Notes under the pieces: generated by a model | Told to the model about the DNA's origin: nothing | Databases searched by the model: none | What the model saw: only the letters and a program-made list of their open reading frames with translations | Translations under genes and position numbers: made by a program | Source: an uncultured Lachnospiraceae bacterium | GTDB taxonomy: Bacteria; Bacillota; Clostridia; Lachnospirales; Lachnospiraceae | Length of the DNA stretch: 64,000 nucleotides | Assembly: GCA_947631505.1 (NCBI GenBank) | Contig: CANRLR010000010.1 | Location: 1-64,000, forward strand | Direction of reading: 5' to 3' | Part shown: in pieces, positions 26,996-35,740 of the stretch | Layout of the letters: each line of letters begins with the position of its first letter | How positions within the stretch are numbered: position 1 is the first letter of the stretch

Positions 26996-27940
26996 TTATT
27001 CCCCTGTTTTCCAATTAGACGGCAGAATACATTTTCCTGTAAATTCCGTATTCCGCCAAGTATCATTCTTTTTCTTATAGGAGAGCACCGATAAATACTG
27101 GCTGCCCTCTGTTTTTTTCAGGGAATGATACACCTTCTTCAACGGTACCCAGTGACGGTTCCGCTCATAACTGCCGGAGTCCGCAAGAAATACCTGATCC
27201 GTTTTCTTATCATACAAAAATAAAGTAACATAATGTCCTGTCGTATTTTTCCAATAGCTCTTTTTTCCCTGACTTACAAGTGCAATCACTGCCTTGGATT
27301 TCTGAACCATTTTTTGAAAATCCTCATAATCCTTTGGCTTCTTTCCCCTTATATAGGTAAATCCCGTCTTTGTAAGGACGGCTCCCATATTCCACCATTC
27401 AATCGCTCCGCCCCCTTGGTAATCGGTATTCTCACAGGCATATTCATACATATCTAATGGCGAACAACGGTAATCCGTCAGGGAAGAATACACATTTGCC
27501 AGACAGCATAGACCACAGCCAAAAGAGCCAAATGTTTTCTTTTTAAATTTTTTCTTCCCCCAGTTTCCTGACCAGATAAGTTTGGATTGATAGGATAAAT
27601 CTCCCTGATAAAAAGAAGCCAGCCGGTCTGTTCTGTCCTTCGTAACCGATGGCGTCGGAACCGCAGTCGGCTTTGGCGGCTTTGGTGTTTTTGCTGCCTT
27701 CGGTACTTTTTCCTTTATTGTCCGCGGCAGCTCAGTGACCGAAACTCCCGATACCGTTGTCCCTAAAACAATTCTCTCCGATACTGCCGCAGGTGTTGCT
27801 TGAACTGCGACAGAAGAGGTTCCTTTTCCACAAATTTCCGGCTCCGCCTGATTGATAAAAAGAAGTGCCGCCAATAGAAAGGCACAACCGGCAAGCACAA
27901 GTATAATATGCCGTTTGTACCTATTCACCTTATCATCCAC
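26996..27940 (-). CDS. C39-like peptidase domain secreted protein
   Basis: FGSFGCGLCCLANVYSSLTDYRCSPLDMYEYA, TGHYVTLFLYD; N-terminal TM and Pro-rich linker. Confidence 0.75.
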   Translation of the reverse strand: MDDKVNRYKRHIILVLAGCAFLLAALLFINQAEPEICGKGTSSVAVQATPAAVSERIVLGTTVSGVSVTELPRTIKEKVPKAAKTPKPPKPTAVPTPSVTKDRTDRLASFYQGDLSYQSKLIWSGNWGKKKFKKKTFGSFGCGLCCLANVYSSLTDYRCSPLDMYEYACENTDYQGGGAIEWWNMGAVLTKTGFTYIRGKKPKDYEDFQKMVQKSKAVIALVSQGKKSYWKNTTGHYVTLFLYDKKTDQVFLADSGSYERNRHWVPLKKVYHSLKKTEGSQYLSVLSYKKKNDTWRNTEFTGKCILPSNWKTGE

Positions 27941-27970
27941 AAGACTTTCCCCCCTGTTCTATACCGATTC

Positions 27971-28987
27971 CTAATTAAATCCGTAAATCTTCTGTGACAG
28001 GGAATACCCCCATACGACCATTTTCCGCCCTGCACGATTCCGAATCTGCATTGGCTTACTCAAAGCCATTTTATTCACCATGCGGAACATTCCTTTATTC
28101 TGGAGCTTTAAATACTCCCATAATTCTTCTCTTTTGGCAAGGCTTTCCTCTGTTCCTTCTTTAATAAGAAATACAGAACTTACTGTCATCATCATCGTTA
28201 GGTATTTCACCATATAATTGCGCAGCTTTTTATTACGGATTTTTGTTAAATCATACGCATCAATCATTAGTTTATTGACTTTGATCTGCTGGTCAATTCT
28301 GCCCATCATTACTTTTTCATTGACGGACTGGTCCTCCCGCCCAATAAAATAACGATATAGATCTACATTCACATAATACATGGATTTCACAAAAGGAAGC
28401 GGATTATATACAAAAATATTGTCCACATAGAAAGTATGCTCCGGCAGTTCAAGATTACAGTCCCGAAGCATCTTAGTACGATAAATAACGGAATGCATTA
28501 ATATATTCTGGCTCATTTTGAAGCGCTTTACCTCGTTCCAGCTAAATACTTCATTTTCCGGAAATACACCATCGTAACGAATCGCCTTATGCTTATGAAG
28601 GCTTGGTTTCTCATATACATAATTAGCCAGAAGCATGTCAACCCTATTTCCATCATGAACAAAATTGCGAAGTATGTCCATAACTTTCAAAAGAGCTTCC
28701 CTGTCAAACCAGTCATCACTATCCAACACTTTGTAATATATTCCGGCGGCATTTGCCAGCCCCATATTCACCGCACTTCCATGTCCGCCGTTTTCCTTGT
28801 GAATCGCCTTAATAATCGTTGGATATTCTTTCTCCAGACGATCTGCAATTTCCGCTGTGTTATCGGTCGAACCATCATCCACCAACAGAATTTCAATGTC
28901 CTCTCCTCCCACAAGAGCGGTTTCTACAGCATGTTCCATATAGTCCTGAGAATTGTAACAAGGAATTGCTACCGTTAATAGCTTCAT
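27971..28987 (-). CDS. Family 2 glycosyltransferase
   Basis: MKLLTVAIPCYNSQDYMEHAVETAL...LLVDDGSTDNTAEIAD, VLDSDDWFD. Confidence 0.9.
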   Translation of the reverse strand: MKLLTVAIPCYNSQDYMEHAVETALVGGEDIEILLVDDGSTDNTAEIADRLEKEYPTIIKAIHKENGGHGSAVNMGLANAAGIYYKVLDSDDWFDREALLKVMDILRNFVHDGNRVDMLLANYVYEKPSLHKHKAIRYDGVFPENEVFSWNEVKRFKMSQNILMHSVIYRTKMLRDCNLELPEHTFYVDNIFVYNPLPFVKSMYYVNVDLYRYFIGREDQSVNEKVMMGRIDQQIKVNKLMIDAYDLTKIRNKKLRNYMVKYLTMMMTVSSVFLIKEGTEESLAKREELWEYLKLQNKGMFRMVNKMALSKPMQIRNRAGRKMVVWGYSLSQKIYGFN

Positions 28988-29013
28988 GTATTTCCTCCAT
29001 TTCATAAAATAAA

Positions 29014-30162
29014 TTAGATTTCTTCTGCTACACTCAATGCCCGGTCCACAATAGCATCAATATTATAGTATTTGTACTCTGCCAGTCTTCCTAACAAATA
29101 GAACCTTGGCAGTTTGTCTACCAGTGCTTTATATTTTGCAAATAAGCCATCGTTTTCTTCATTATTAATTGCATAGTATGGAATTTCTCCGGCAGCCCCG
29201 TTATATGGCATTGGATACTCTTTCACAATCGTTGTATCTGGAGCATCCAGCTGTCCTGCCAGATATTTGAATTCCGTAATACGTGTAAAATCTTCCGATA
29301 CCGTATAATTTACGACACCGTGGCTCTGATAATACGGTCTGTTATAATGTTCAAACTGAAAACGAAGGGAACGATAAGGAAGCCTGCCGTACCGGCAGTC
29401 GAAAAGTTCATCCAGTGCCCCGGTAAAAATAATGCTGCCCTGAAATGGTTCTCCCTCAAATCGTATCGGTTCCCCGGATTCCGGTGCAATCGTCAGTACC
29501 TCTTTTGCCTCGCAATTTAAGCGTATTTCAATGCCCGGATAATCCAGCATCTTTTCAAATACCGGTGTAAATCCATGTAAGGGAAGTCCCTGATATGTGT
29601 CTTGAAAATAGCGGTTATCTCTTGATAAGAGAACCGGCACCCGGCCGGAAACAGACGGATCAATTTCCTTTGGAGATTTGCCCCACTGCTTCATTGTATA
29701 TTTTAAAAATATATTTTCATAAACATATTGTGCGATTTCCTGCAATTCTTTATTCTCATGATTCATCAGATCCAAAATCGGAACCCGTGCACCCTCACCA
29801 AAATTATCCAATAATAATTTCTCCAGATAAGGGGCTCTTTCACCATACACCATTTCAAGTGTATTCAAATTAAACGGAACTGGAAGTTCTTTCCCATACA
29901 CATTGCCCACGACTTCATGGCAATACGGATACCACTCCGTAAAACGGGATAAATAGTCATACACCCGTTTTATATTGGTATGAAAAATATGCGGACCGTA
30001 TTGATGAATCAATATACCATGCTCGTCCAAGCGGTCATAGCAATTGCCGCCAATATGAGAACGGGCATCGATTACCAGAACATGCTGTCCCTTTTTCTCC
30101 GCCAGCTCTCTGGCAACAACGGCTCCCGCAAATCCACATCCAATTATAATGCTGTCATACAT
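29014..30162 (-). CDS. glf: UDP-galactopyranose mutase
   Basis: IIGCGFAGAVVARELAEKKGQHVLVIDARSHIGGNCYD, GPHIFHT. Confidence 0.92.
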   Translation of the reverse strand: MYDSIIIGCGFAGAVVARELAEKKGQHVLVIDARSHIGGNCYDRLDEHGILIHQYGPHIFHTNIKRVYDYLSRFTEWYPYCHEVVGNVYGKELPVPFNLNTLEMVYGERAPYLEKLLLDNFGEGARVPILDLMNHENKELQEIAQYVYENIFLKYTMKQWGKSPKEIDPSVSGRVPVLLSRDNRYFQDTYQGLPLHGFTPVFEKMLDYPGIEIRLNCEAKEVLTIAPESGEPIRFEGEPFQGSIIFTGALDELFDCRYGRLPYRSLRFQFEHYNRPYYQSHGVVNYTVSEDFTRITEFKYLAGQLDAPDTTIVKEYPMPYNGAAGEIPYYAINNEENDGLFAKYKALVDKLPRFYLLGRLAEYKYYNIDAIVDRALSVAEEI

Positions 30163-30183
30163 AACTTACCTCCATTCCGAACC

Positions 30184-30257
30184 AACTGATGTCCACGGAT
30201 TGCTCCATTGCTTTCGTGCAAGCACGTGCAATGTTGACCTTTTGACTCTGACATCAT
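30184..30257 (-). repeat. Interspersed TIR element R1, copy C
   Basis: ACTGATGTCCACGGATTGCTCCATTGCTTTCGTGCAAGCACGTGCAATGTTGACCTTTTGACTCTGACATCAT. Confidence 0.65.
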
Positions 30258-30272
30258 ATTATTTTACCAAAA

Positions 30273-31604
30273 TTAACTCATAATATCTACTACTAATTTC
30301 AATGAATCCGGCTTTTTCACAGAAATTTCATAACATTTTTCAAAATGCTCTGCTGCCTTTTGAAATTTCTTCTTCGATGACGTGTGCAGAACGGCAACCA
30401 CATCCCCGGCTTCTACTCTGTCACCGATTTTTTTCTTCATCACGATTCCGGCACTGTAGTCTATCTCACTGTCCTTCTTTTCTCTTCCCGCTCCTAAAAG
30501 TCCGGCGGCAACACCAATTCCTTCTGTATCCATGCCACCGATATAGCCGCTCTTCTTTGCCAGAACTTCCCCACAGATTTCTGCTTTTGGAAATTTTTCC
30601 GGATTTTCAATATAAGATAAATCACCGCCCTGATTTACTACCATCCTTTTGAAGCTCTCAAAGGCCGCCCCGCTTTCCAATGTCTGCTTCGCCAGTTCTT
30701 TCCCCTCTTCATAAGAAAGCTCTTTCCTGTTTTCCGCACCGGAACTTCCCATTGACAGCATCATTCCTGCCAATGCAAAGCATACCTCTTTTAAGTCCTC
30801 CGGCCCGTTTCCCCGCAGCGTCTCAACCGCCTCCTTCACTTCTAAGCTATTGCCGATAGCAAAACCGAGAGGCTCCTCCATACTGGTAATCATGGCAGCC
30901 GTTTCTTTTCCGGCACCTTTTCCAATCGCAACCATCCGTTGTGCCAATTCCCGTGAGCCGTCCAGATCCTTGATAAAAGCTCCGCTTCCCGTCGTGACAT
31001 CCAGCAAAATCTTATCGCTGCCCGCTGCCAGCTTTTTACTCATAATGGAAGCTGCAATCAACGGAATACTTTCTACCGTTGCCGTTACATCACGAAGAGC
31101 GTACAGCATCTTATCTGCCGGAGCAAGATTCCCCGTCTGCCCAATCACACTGATTCCACCTTCCCGGACAGCACGGAAAAACTCTTCACTGGTAAGCCCT
31201 ATCCGAAATCCCGGTATGGATTCCAGCTTATCCAAGGTCCCTCCTGTAAACCCTAAACCCCTTCCGCTCATTTTTGCTACCGGAATTCCGCATGCTGCTA
31301 CAATTGGTCCGATAATCAAGGTTGTTTTATCTCCTACGCCTCCCGTTGAGTGTTTGTCCACCTTGATACCGGGAATCGGAGACAGATCTACAATATCCCC
31401 GGAATCCCTCATCGCTAACGTCATCGTAGTCAGCTCGTCATCATCCATCCCCTGAAAACAGATTGCCATAAGCATGGCTGACATCTGGTAGTCGGGAATA
31501 TCCCCTTTTACGTAGTCTGCTATCATGTTCCGAATTTCATCTTTTTCCAATTTTTCTCCTGCTCTTTTTTTGTGTATGACATCAACAAAACGCCCCGTTC
31601 CCAT
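30273..31604 (-). CDS. pdp: Pyrimidine-nucleoside phosphorylase
   Basis: DKHSTGGVGDKTTLIIGPIVAACGIPVAKMSGRGLGFTGGTLDKLESIPG. Confidence 0.93.
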   Translation of the reverse strand: MGTGRFVDVIHKKRAGEKLEKDEIRNMIADYVKGDIPDYQMSAMLMAICFQGMDDDELTTMTLAMRDSGDIVDLSPIPGIKVDKHSTGGVGDKTTLIIGPIVAACGIPVAKMSGRGLGFTGGTLDKLESIPGFRIGLTSEEFFRAVREGGISVIGQTGNLAPADKMLYALRDVTATVESIPLIAASIMSKKLAAGSDKILLDVTTGSGAFIKDLDGSRELAQRMVAIGKGAGKETAAMITSMEEPLGFAIGNSLEVKEAVETLRGNGPEDLKEVCFALAGMMLSMGSSGAENRKELSYEEGKELAKQTLESGAAFESFKRMVVNQGGDLSYIENPEKFPKAEICGEVLAKKSGYIGGMDTEGIGVAAGLLGAGREKKDSEIDYSAGIVMKKKIGDRVEAGDVVAVLHTSSKKKFQKAAEHFEKCYEISVKKPDSLKLVVDIMS

Positions 31605-31765
31605 AAGCTTTCACTCCTAAATCTTTTCTTATCCCATATTGTACGCCTCTTTCTTATGTATGTCAAAGCAATTCCCCCTGACTTGCCACATCCCGGAAAA
31701 TATGCTATACTGTGCTGTAAAATGTATTTTTTAACTACGACTTATGAAAAGAAAGGGGATTTATT

Positions 31766-33298
31766 ATGTCTGGAAGTACAATCGCTATCCTAATAGCCTT
31801 TGTCTGTTACTTGTTGTTAATGATCTATATCGGTATCCTGTCTATGAAAAAGACAAAAAATACGGAAGATTATTTTTTGGGAGGCCGTGGACTGAATAGC
31901 TGGGTAGCTGCCCTGTCCGCACAGGCCTCTGATATGAGCGGATGGCTTCTTATGGGACTTCCGGGTTCTATTTATGCAGCAGGAACGGGAAAAGCATGGA
32001 TTGCTGTCGGTCTTTTTATTGGAACTGCTTTGAACTGGATTTTGATTTCGAAGCGGCTGCGCCGCTACACAATTGTAGCCAATAATTCACTTACCTTACC
32101 GGAATTTTTTCAAAATCGATTCCATGATAAAAAGAAAATCCTTCTAGGAATCTCTTCGATTGTAATCGTAATTTTCTTCCTTGTATACACCGCTTCTGCC
32201 CTTGCATCCGGCGGTAAACTGTTCCATACGGTATTTGGTGTCGACTACCATATTGCACTTCTGATTGGTGCTGCTGTTATTCTGATCTACACATTCCTTG
32301 GCGGCTTCCTTGCCGTATGTACAACCGATTTTATCCAAGGTACTCTGATGCTCATTGGTCTAATGATCGTTCCTATTGTTGCCTATGCCGTAATCAGCGG
32401 TGATTTTGCCGGCGCATTAAATGCCAATGGCATTGAAAACACCGGACACTACATGAGCTTATTCTATGCTGCGGATGGCTCACGGTTAAGCTTCGTCAGC
32501 ATTATATCCGATCTGGCATGGGGACTTGGTTACTGTGGTATGCCACATATTCTTGTACGCTTTATGGCCGTTAAAAGTGAAAAGGAATTAAAGAAATCCA
32601 GCGCCATTGCCATTATATGGGTCGCTATTTCTCTGTTCGCTGCCTGTGCCATCGGTGTTATCGGCCGCGGATATCTTGCTCAGGTATTGGCAGATTCAGC
32701 AACAGAAACCGTATTTATCTCCATGATAAAACAGATTTTCTCCGGTAACTTTATATTGGTATTTATCGGTGGTCTATTCCTTTGTGGAATTCTCGCCGCT
32801 ATTATGTCTACGGCAGATTCCCAGCTATTGGTCTGTGCCTCTTCCGTATCCAAGGACATCTATAAAAACATTTTAAAACCGGAAGCAGATGATAAAAAGG
32901 TTTTAAAAATGAGCCGGATTACAGTTATGATCGTAGCCGTTCTGGCTTTCCTCATTGCATGGAACCCGGACAGCAGTATTATGGATTTAGTATCCGATGC
33001 CTGGGCAGGGCTCGGCTCTGCGTTCGGTCCTTTGGTAGTATGCTCGCTATTTTGGAAACGAACAAACTTACCGGGTGCTGTAGCCGGAATTATTTCCGGT
33101 GGCCTTTTTGTTATCGTCTGGGACTATCTCCCACTGGTAAATGGAGAAACACTGTATGCCGCAACCAGAATTTATTCTCTGCTGCTCGGTTTCTTTATCA
33201 GCCTGATTTGTATTGTCATTGTCAGTCTGGTTACCAAAGCACCATCCGCAGAAATTCTTACGGATTTTGAAAACGTAAATCAGTATAAGGAAGATTAA
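31766..33298 (+). CDS. putP: Sodium/proline symporter
   Basis: SSS family: DYFLGGRGLNSWVAALSAQASDMSGWLLMGLPGSIY. Confidence 0.9.
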   Translation: MSGSTIAILIAFVCYLLLMIYIGILSMKKTKNTEDYFLGGRGLNSWVAALSAQASDMSGWLLMGLPGSIYAAGTGKAWIAVGLFIGTALNWILISKRLRRYTIVANNSLTLPEFFQNRFHDKKKILLGISSIVIVIFFLVYTASALASGGKLFHTVFGVDYHIALLIGAAVILIYTFLGGFLAVCTTDFIQGTLMLIGLMIVPIVAYAVISGDFAGALNANGIENTGHYMSLFYAADGSRLSFVSIISDLAWGLGYCGMPHILVRFMAVKSEKELKKSSAIAIIWVAISLFAACAIGVIGRGYLAQVLADSATETVFISMIKQIFSGNFILVFIGGLFLCGILAAIMSTADSQLLVCASSVSKDIYKNILKPEADDKKVLKMSRITVMIVAVLAFLIAWNPDSSIMDLVSDAWAGLGSAFGPLVVCSLFWKRTNLPGAVAGIISGGLFVIVWDYLPLVNGETLYAATRIYSLLLGFFISLICIVIVSLVTKAPSAEILTDFENVNQYKED

Positions 33299-33311
33299 TC
33301 ATTCTTGCAGC

Positions 33312-33343
33312 AAAATGGGGCGGTTTCAAAATCGCCCCATTTT
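33312..33343 (+). terminator. Terminator after putP
   Basis: AAAATGGGGCG-gtttcaaaat-CGCCCCATTTT. Confidence 0.65.
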
Positions 33344-33347
33344 ATTC

Positions 33348-33376
33348 TTGCACTTTCTTTCTATCTATGTTACGAT
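33348..33376 (+). promoter_or_regulatory. Candidate promoter of Big2 gene
   Basis: TTGCAC-N17-TACGAT. Confidence 0.4.
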
Positions 33377-33383
33377 TCTTATT

Positions 33384-33398
33384 ACCCTCTTACTACTC
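33384..33398 (+). repeat. 15-bp inverted repeat, left arm flanking Big2 gene
   Basis: ACCCTCTTACTACTC; exact reverse complement at 34281-34295. Confidence 0.7.
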
Positions 33399-33417
33399 CC
33401 AAAAGGGAGGTCTAAGT

Positions 33418-34221
33418 ATGAGAAATTCTATTACTCGAAAAGCAGTTCATTATCGTCTTATCACTGCGATTCTTATTATAGTGCTTTTGAGCACTGTCAC
33501 AACCGTATCGAATACATCCGACTGCTGTGCTTCCGGCAGCCTGTCACTTGTTATCCTGTCAAAATATCAAAAGACAATGAAAATCGGTCAGTCCTTTTAC
33601 CTGACAGGGATTGCCACAAACGGAAAGACCATTACGTGGAAAAGCAGCAATTCCCGCATTGCCTCTGTGAATACATATGGAGAAGTGACTGCTAAAAAAG
33701 CAGGTTCCTGTAAGATTACCGGAAAGGTAAGGGGAGCAGAGGCCAGCTGCAGAATCACGGTAAAGAAAACCATAATTACGTTAACTGCCAGCACGGTAAC
33801 AATGGAGAACGGTTCTTTTTACCGTCTGAGCGGCAGGGCAACAAGCGGCTCTGCCCTGACATGGAAATCCTCAAAAAGGAGTGTTGCTGTCATAGACGAA
33901 AACGGTAAAATCGAGGCATTAAAGCCCGGCAGCACAACAATTACGGCATCCGCAGACGGTGTAAAACGCACTTGCAAAGTCACAGTAAAAAAACCAAAGG
34001 TAACACTAAATAAAACAAGTATTACCCTTTCTGCCGGCAGAACATTCCGTCTTACTGCCAAGGTTTCTTCCCATCGAAGTGTCACCTGGAAGTCAAGAAA
34101 AACAAGCGTTGCTGTCATTAATGACCATGGGCTTGTCACGGCAAGGAAAAAAGGAACTGCCATTGTTACTGCCAAGGTCGATGGTGTTACAAAGGAGTGC
34201 AAAATCATTGTCCGGTCATAA
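33418..34221 (+). CDS. Secreted protein with three bacterial Ig-like (Big2) repeats
   Basis: ITWKSSNSRIASVNTYGEVTAKKAGSCKITGKV / LTWKSSKRSVAVIDENGKIEALKPGSTTITASA / VTWKSRKTSVAVINDHGLVTARKKGTAIVTAKV. Confidence 0.85.
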   Translation: MRNSITRKAVHYRLITAILIIVLLSTVTTVSNTSDCCASGSLSLVILSKYQKTMKIGQSFYLTGIATNGKTITWKSSNSRIASVNTYGEVTAKKAGSCKITGKVRGAEASCRITVKKTIITLTASTVTMENGSFYRLSGRATSGSALTWKSSKRSVAVIDENGKIEALKPGSTTITASADGVKRTCKVTVKKPKVTLNKTSITLSAGRTFRLTAKVSSHRSVTWKSRKTSVAVINDHGLVTARKKGTAIVTAKVDGVTKECKIIVRS

Positions 34222-34280
34222 AACATTTCGTTACTTCTAAAATTCAGATTTTCTTAAAATTATCATGAATATTCAGTTAT

Positions 34281-34295
34281 GAGTAGTAAGAGGGT
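34281..34295 (-). repeat. 15-bp inverted repeat, right arm flanking Big2 gene
   Basis: GAGTAGTAAGAGGGT. Confidence 0.7.
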
Positions 34296-34383
34296 TCTTG
34301 AAAAAAGAGCAGAAACATTGTAAAATAAAGGAGGTAGCGGTTATTCGCGATAAATCGCTCAGAAATGAGAGGTAGTGTGAAAA

Positions 34384-35658
34384 ATGAAAAAAAAAGTCTA
34401 TCTGACACTGATTGCAGAAGGCGGACTTGTTGGGATTCTTGCCGGCCTCACTGCTGTTCTGTACCGATACTTACTTACATGGGCAGAATCCGGTCTATAT
34501 GCAGTTTTGAACTTTATTCAAAGCAGACCATTTTATATTATCTTGTGGTTTGCGATTTTAATTCTATTCGGACTTTTCGTCGGTGTTATTGTCCGCTGGG
34601 AAAGCATGGCATCCGGTTCCGGTATCCCTCAGGTATCCGGAGAAATAAAAAAGAAATTAGATCCTTGTTGGTGGCGTGTTCTCCTTGCCAAATTGACCGG
34701 CGGAACGATCAGCATTTTAGGCGGTTTATCTTTAGGAAGAGAAGGTCCTTCCGTTCAGCTCGGTGCAATGACAGCAAAAGGATTTTCCCGTATTACCAAA
34801 AAGAAAAAAAAGCATGAGTTGATTCTGATTTCCTGCGGTGCCGGAGCAGGACTTGCCGCCGCCTTTAATGCTCCCCTTGCCGGTATCTTATTCATTTTGG
34901 AAGAAATCCATCATGCTTATAACAAGACACTTCTTGCTGCCGGTATCACGGCGACCATTACTGCTGATTTTGTTTCCAAAATATTCTTTGGCCAGCATGT
35001 TATTTTTTCTTATCCCAGTTCAACAATTCCTTTAAAGGAATATTGGTTATTGCTTTTGCTCGGAATTTTACTAGGACTGGCAGGGGCATTTTATAACTTT
35101 TTTATGCTGAAGGTTCAGAAGTTCTTTCAGACAATGAAAAAGGTTCCTTCCGTTCTCCGTATTGTAATTCCTTTTCTTCTGGCAGGCTTTTTAGGTCTCG
35201 TGCTTCCTCAGGTACTGGCCGGAGGACATTCTATGGTAGAATTACTGGAAACCAGCCATCCGTCGGTCGGTTTTTTACTTCTGCTATTGTTTGTTAAGTT
35301 CCTTTTCTCTGCTGTAAGTTTTGGATCCGGTGCTCCGGGCGGTATTTTCTTTCCGCTCCTTGTTTTAGGCTCTTACATCGGTGCTGTTTATGGAGATTTA
35401 TCAATCCAGCTTTTCGGGCTTTCGGATAATCTGTGGTCCCAATTTATTATACTCGGAATGGCGGGACTATTTTCTTCCATTACAAGAGCACCTCTGACCG
35501 GCATCATCCTGATTACAGAAATGAGCGGAAATATGCAGCGTCTGCTTGATATTGGTGTTGTTTGCATCCTCGCCTATGCTACCGCTAACCTGCTGGGAAG
35601 CAAACCGATTTATGATTCACTGTTAGAGAATATTATGATGTCAAGGTCAAAATATTGA
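34384..35658 (+). CDS. ClC-family chloride channel/antiporter
   Basis: GSGIPQV, GREGPSVQLGA, GSGAPGGIFFPLLVLG motifs. Confidence 0.92.
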   Translation: MKKKVYLTLIAEGGLVGILAGLTAVLYRYLLTWAESGLYAVLNFIQSRPFYIILWFAILILFGLFVGVIVRWESMASGSGIPQVSGEIKKKLDPCWWRVLLAKLTGGTISILGGLSLGREGPSVQLGAMTAKGFSRITKKKKKHELILISCGAGAGLAAAFNAPLAGILFILEEIHHAYNKTLLAAGITATITADFVSKIFFGQHVIFSYPSSTIPLKEYWLLLLLGILLGLAGAFYNFFMLKVQKFFQTMKKVPSVLRIVIPFLLAGFLGLVLPQVLAGGHSMVELLETSHPSVGFLLLLLFVKFLFSAVSFGSGAPGGIFFPLLVLGSYIGAVYGDLSIQLFGLSDNLWSQFIILGMAGLFSSITRAPLTGIILITEMSGNMQRLLDIGVVCILAYATANLLGSKPIYDSLLENIMMSRSKY

Positions 35659-35730
35659 CCCGCCAAACATGAGAAAGTAGCCGTTTCCTACGGAAACGCG
35701 CGGATTTCGAATGTTTGCAGGATTGCGGGA
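35635..35730 (+). repeat. Interspersed TIR element R1, copy F (left end + 76-nt core)
   Basis: ATGATGTCAAGGTCAAAATA then TTGACCCGCC...GCGGGA core, 74/76 identical to copy D. Confidence 0.75.
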
Positions 35731-35740
35731 TCTCTTGTAA

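Noticed and set aside
30850-31455. 201-aa + strand ORF opposite pyrimidine phosphorylase
   Set aside because: Shadow ORF; the sense strand gene is unmistakable.
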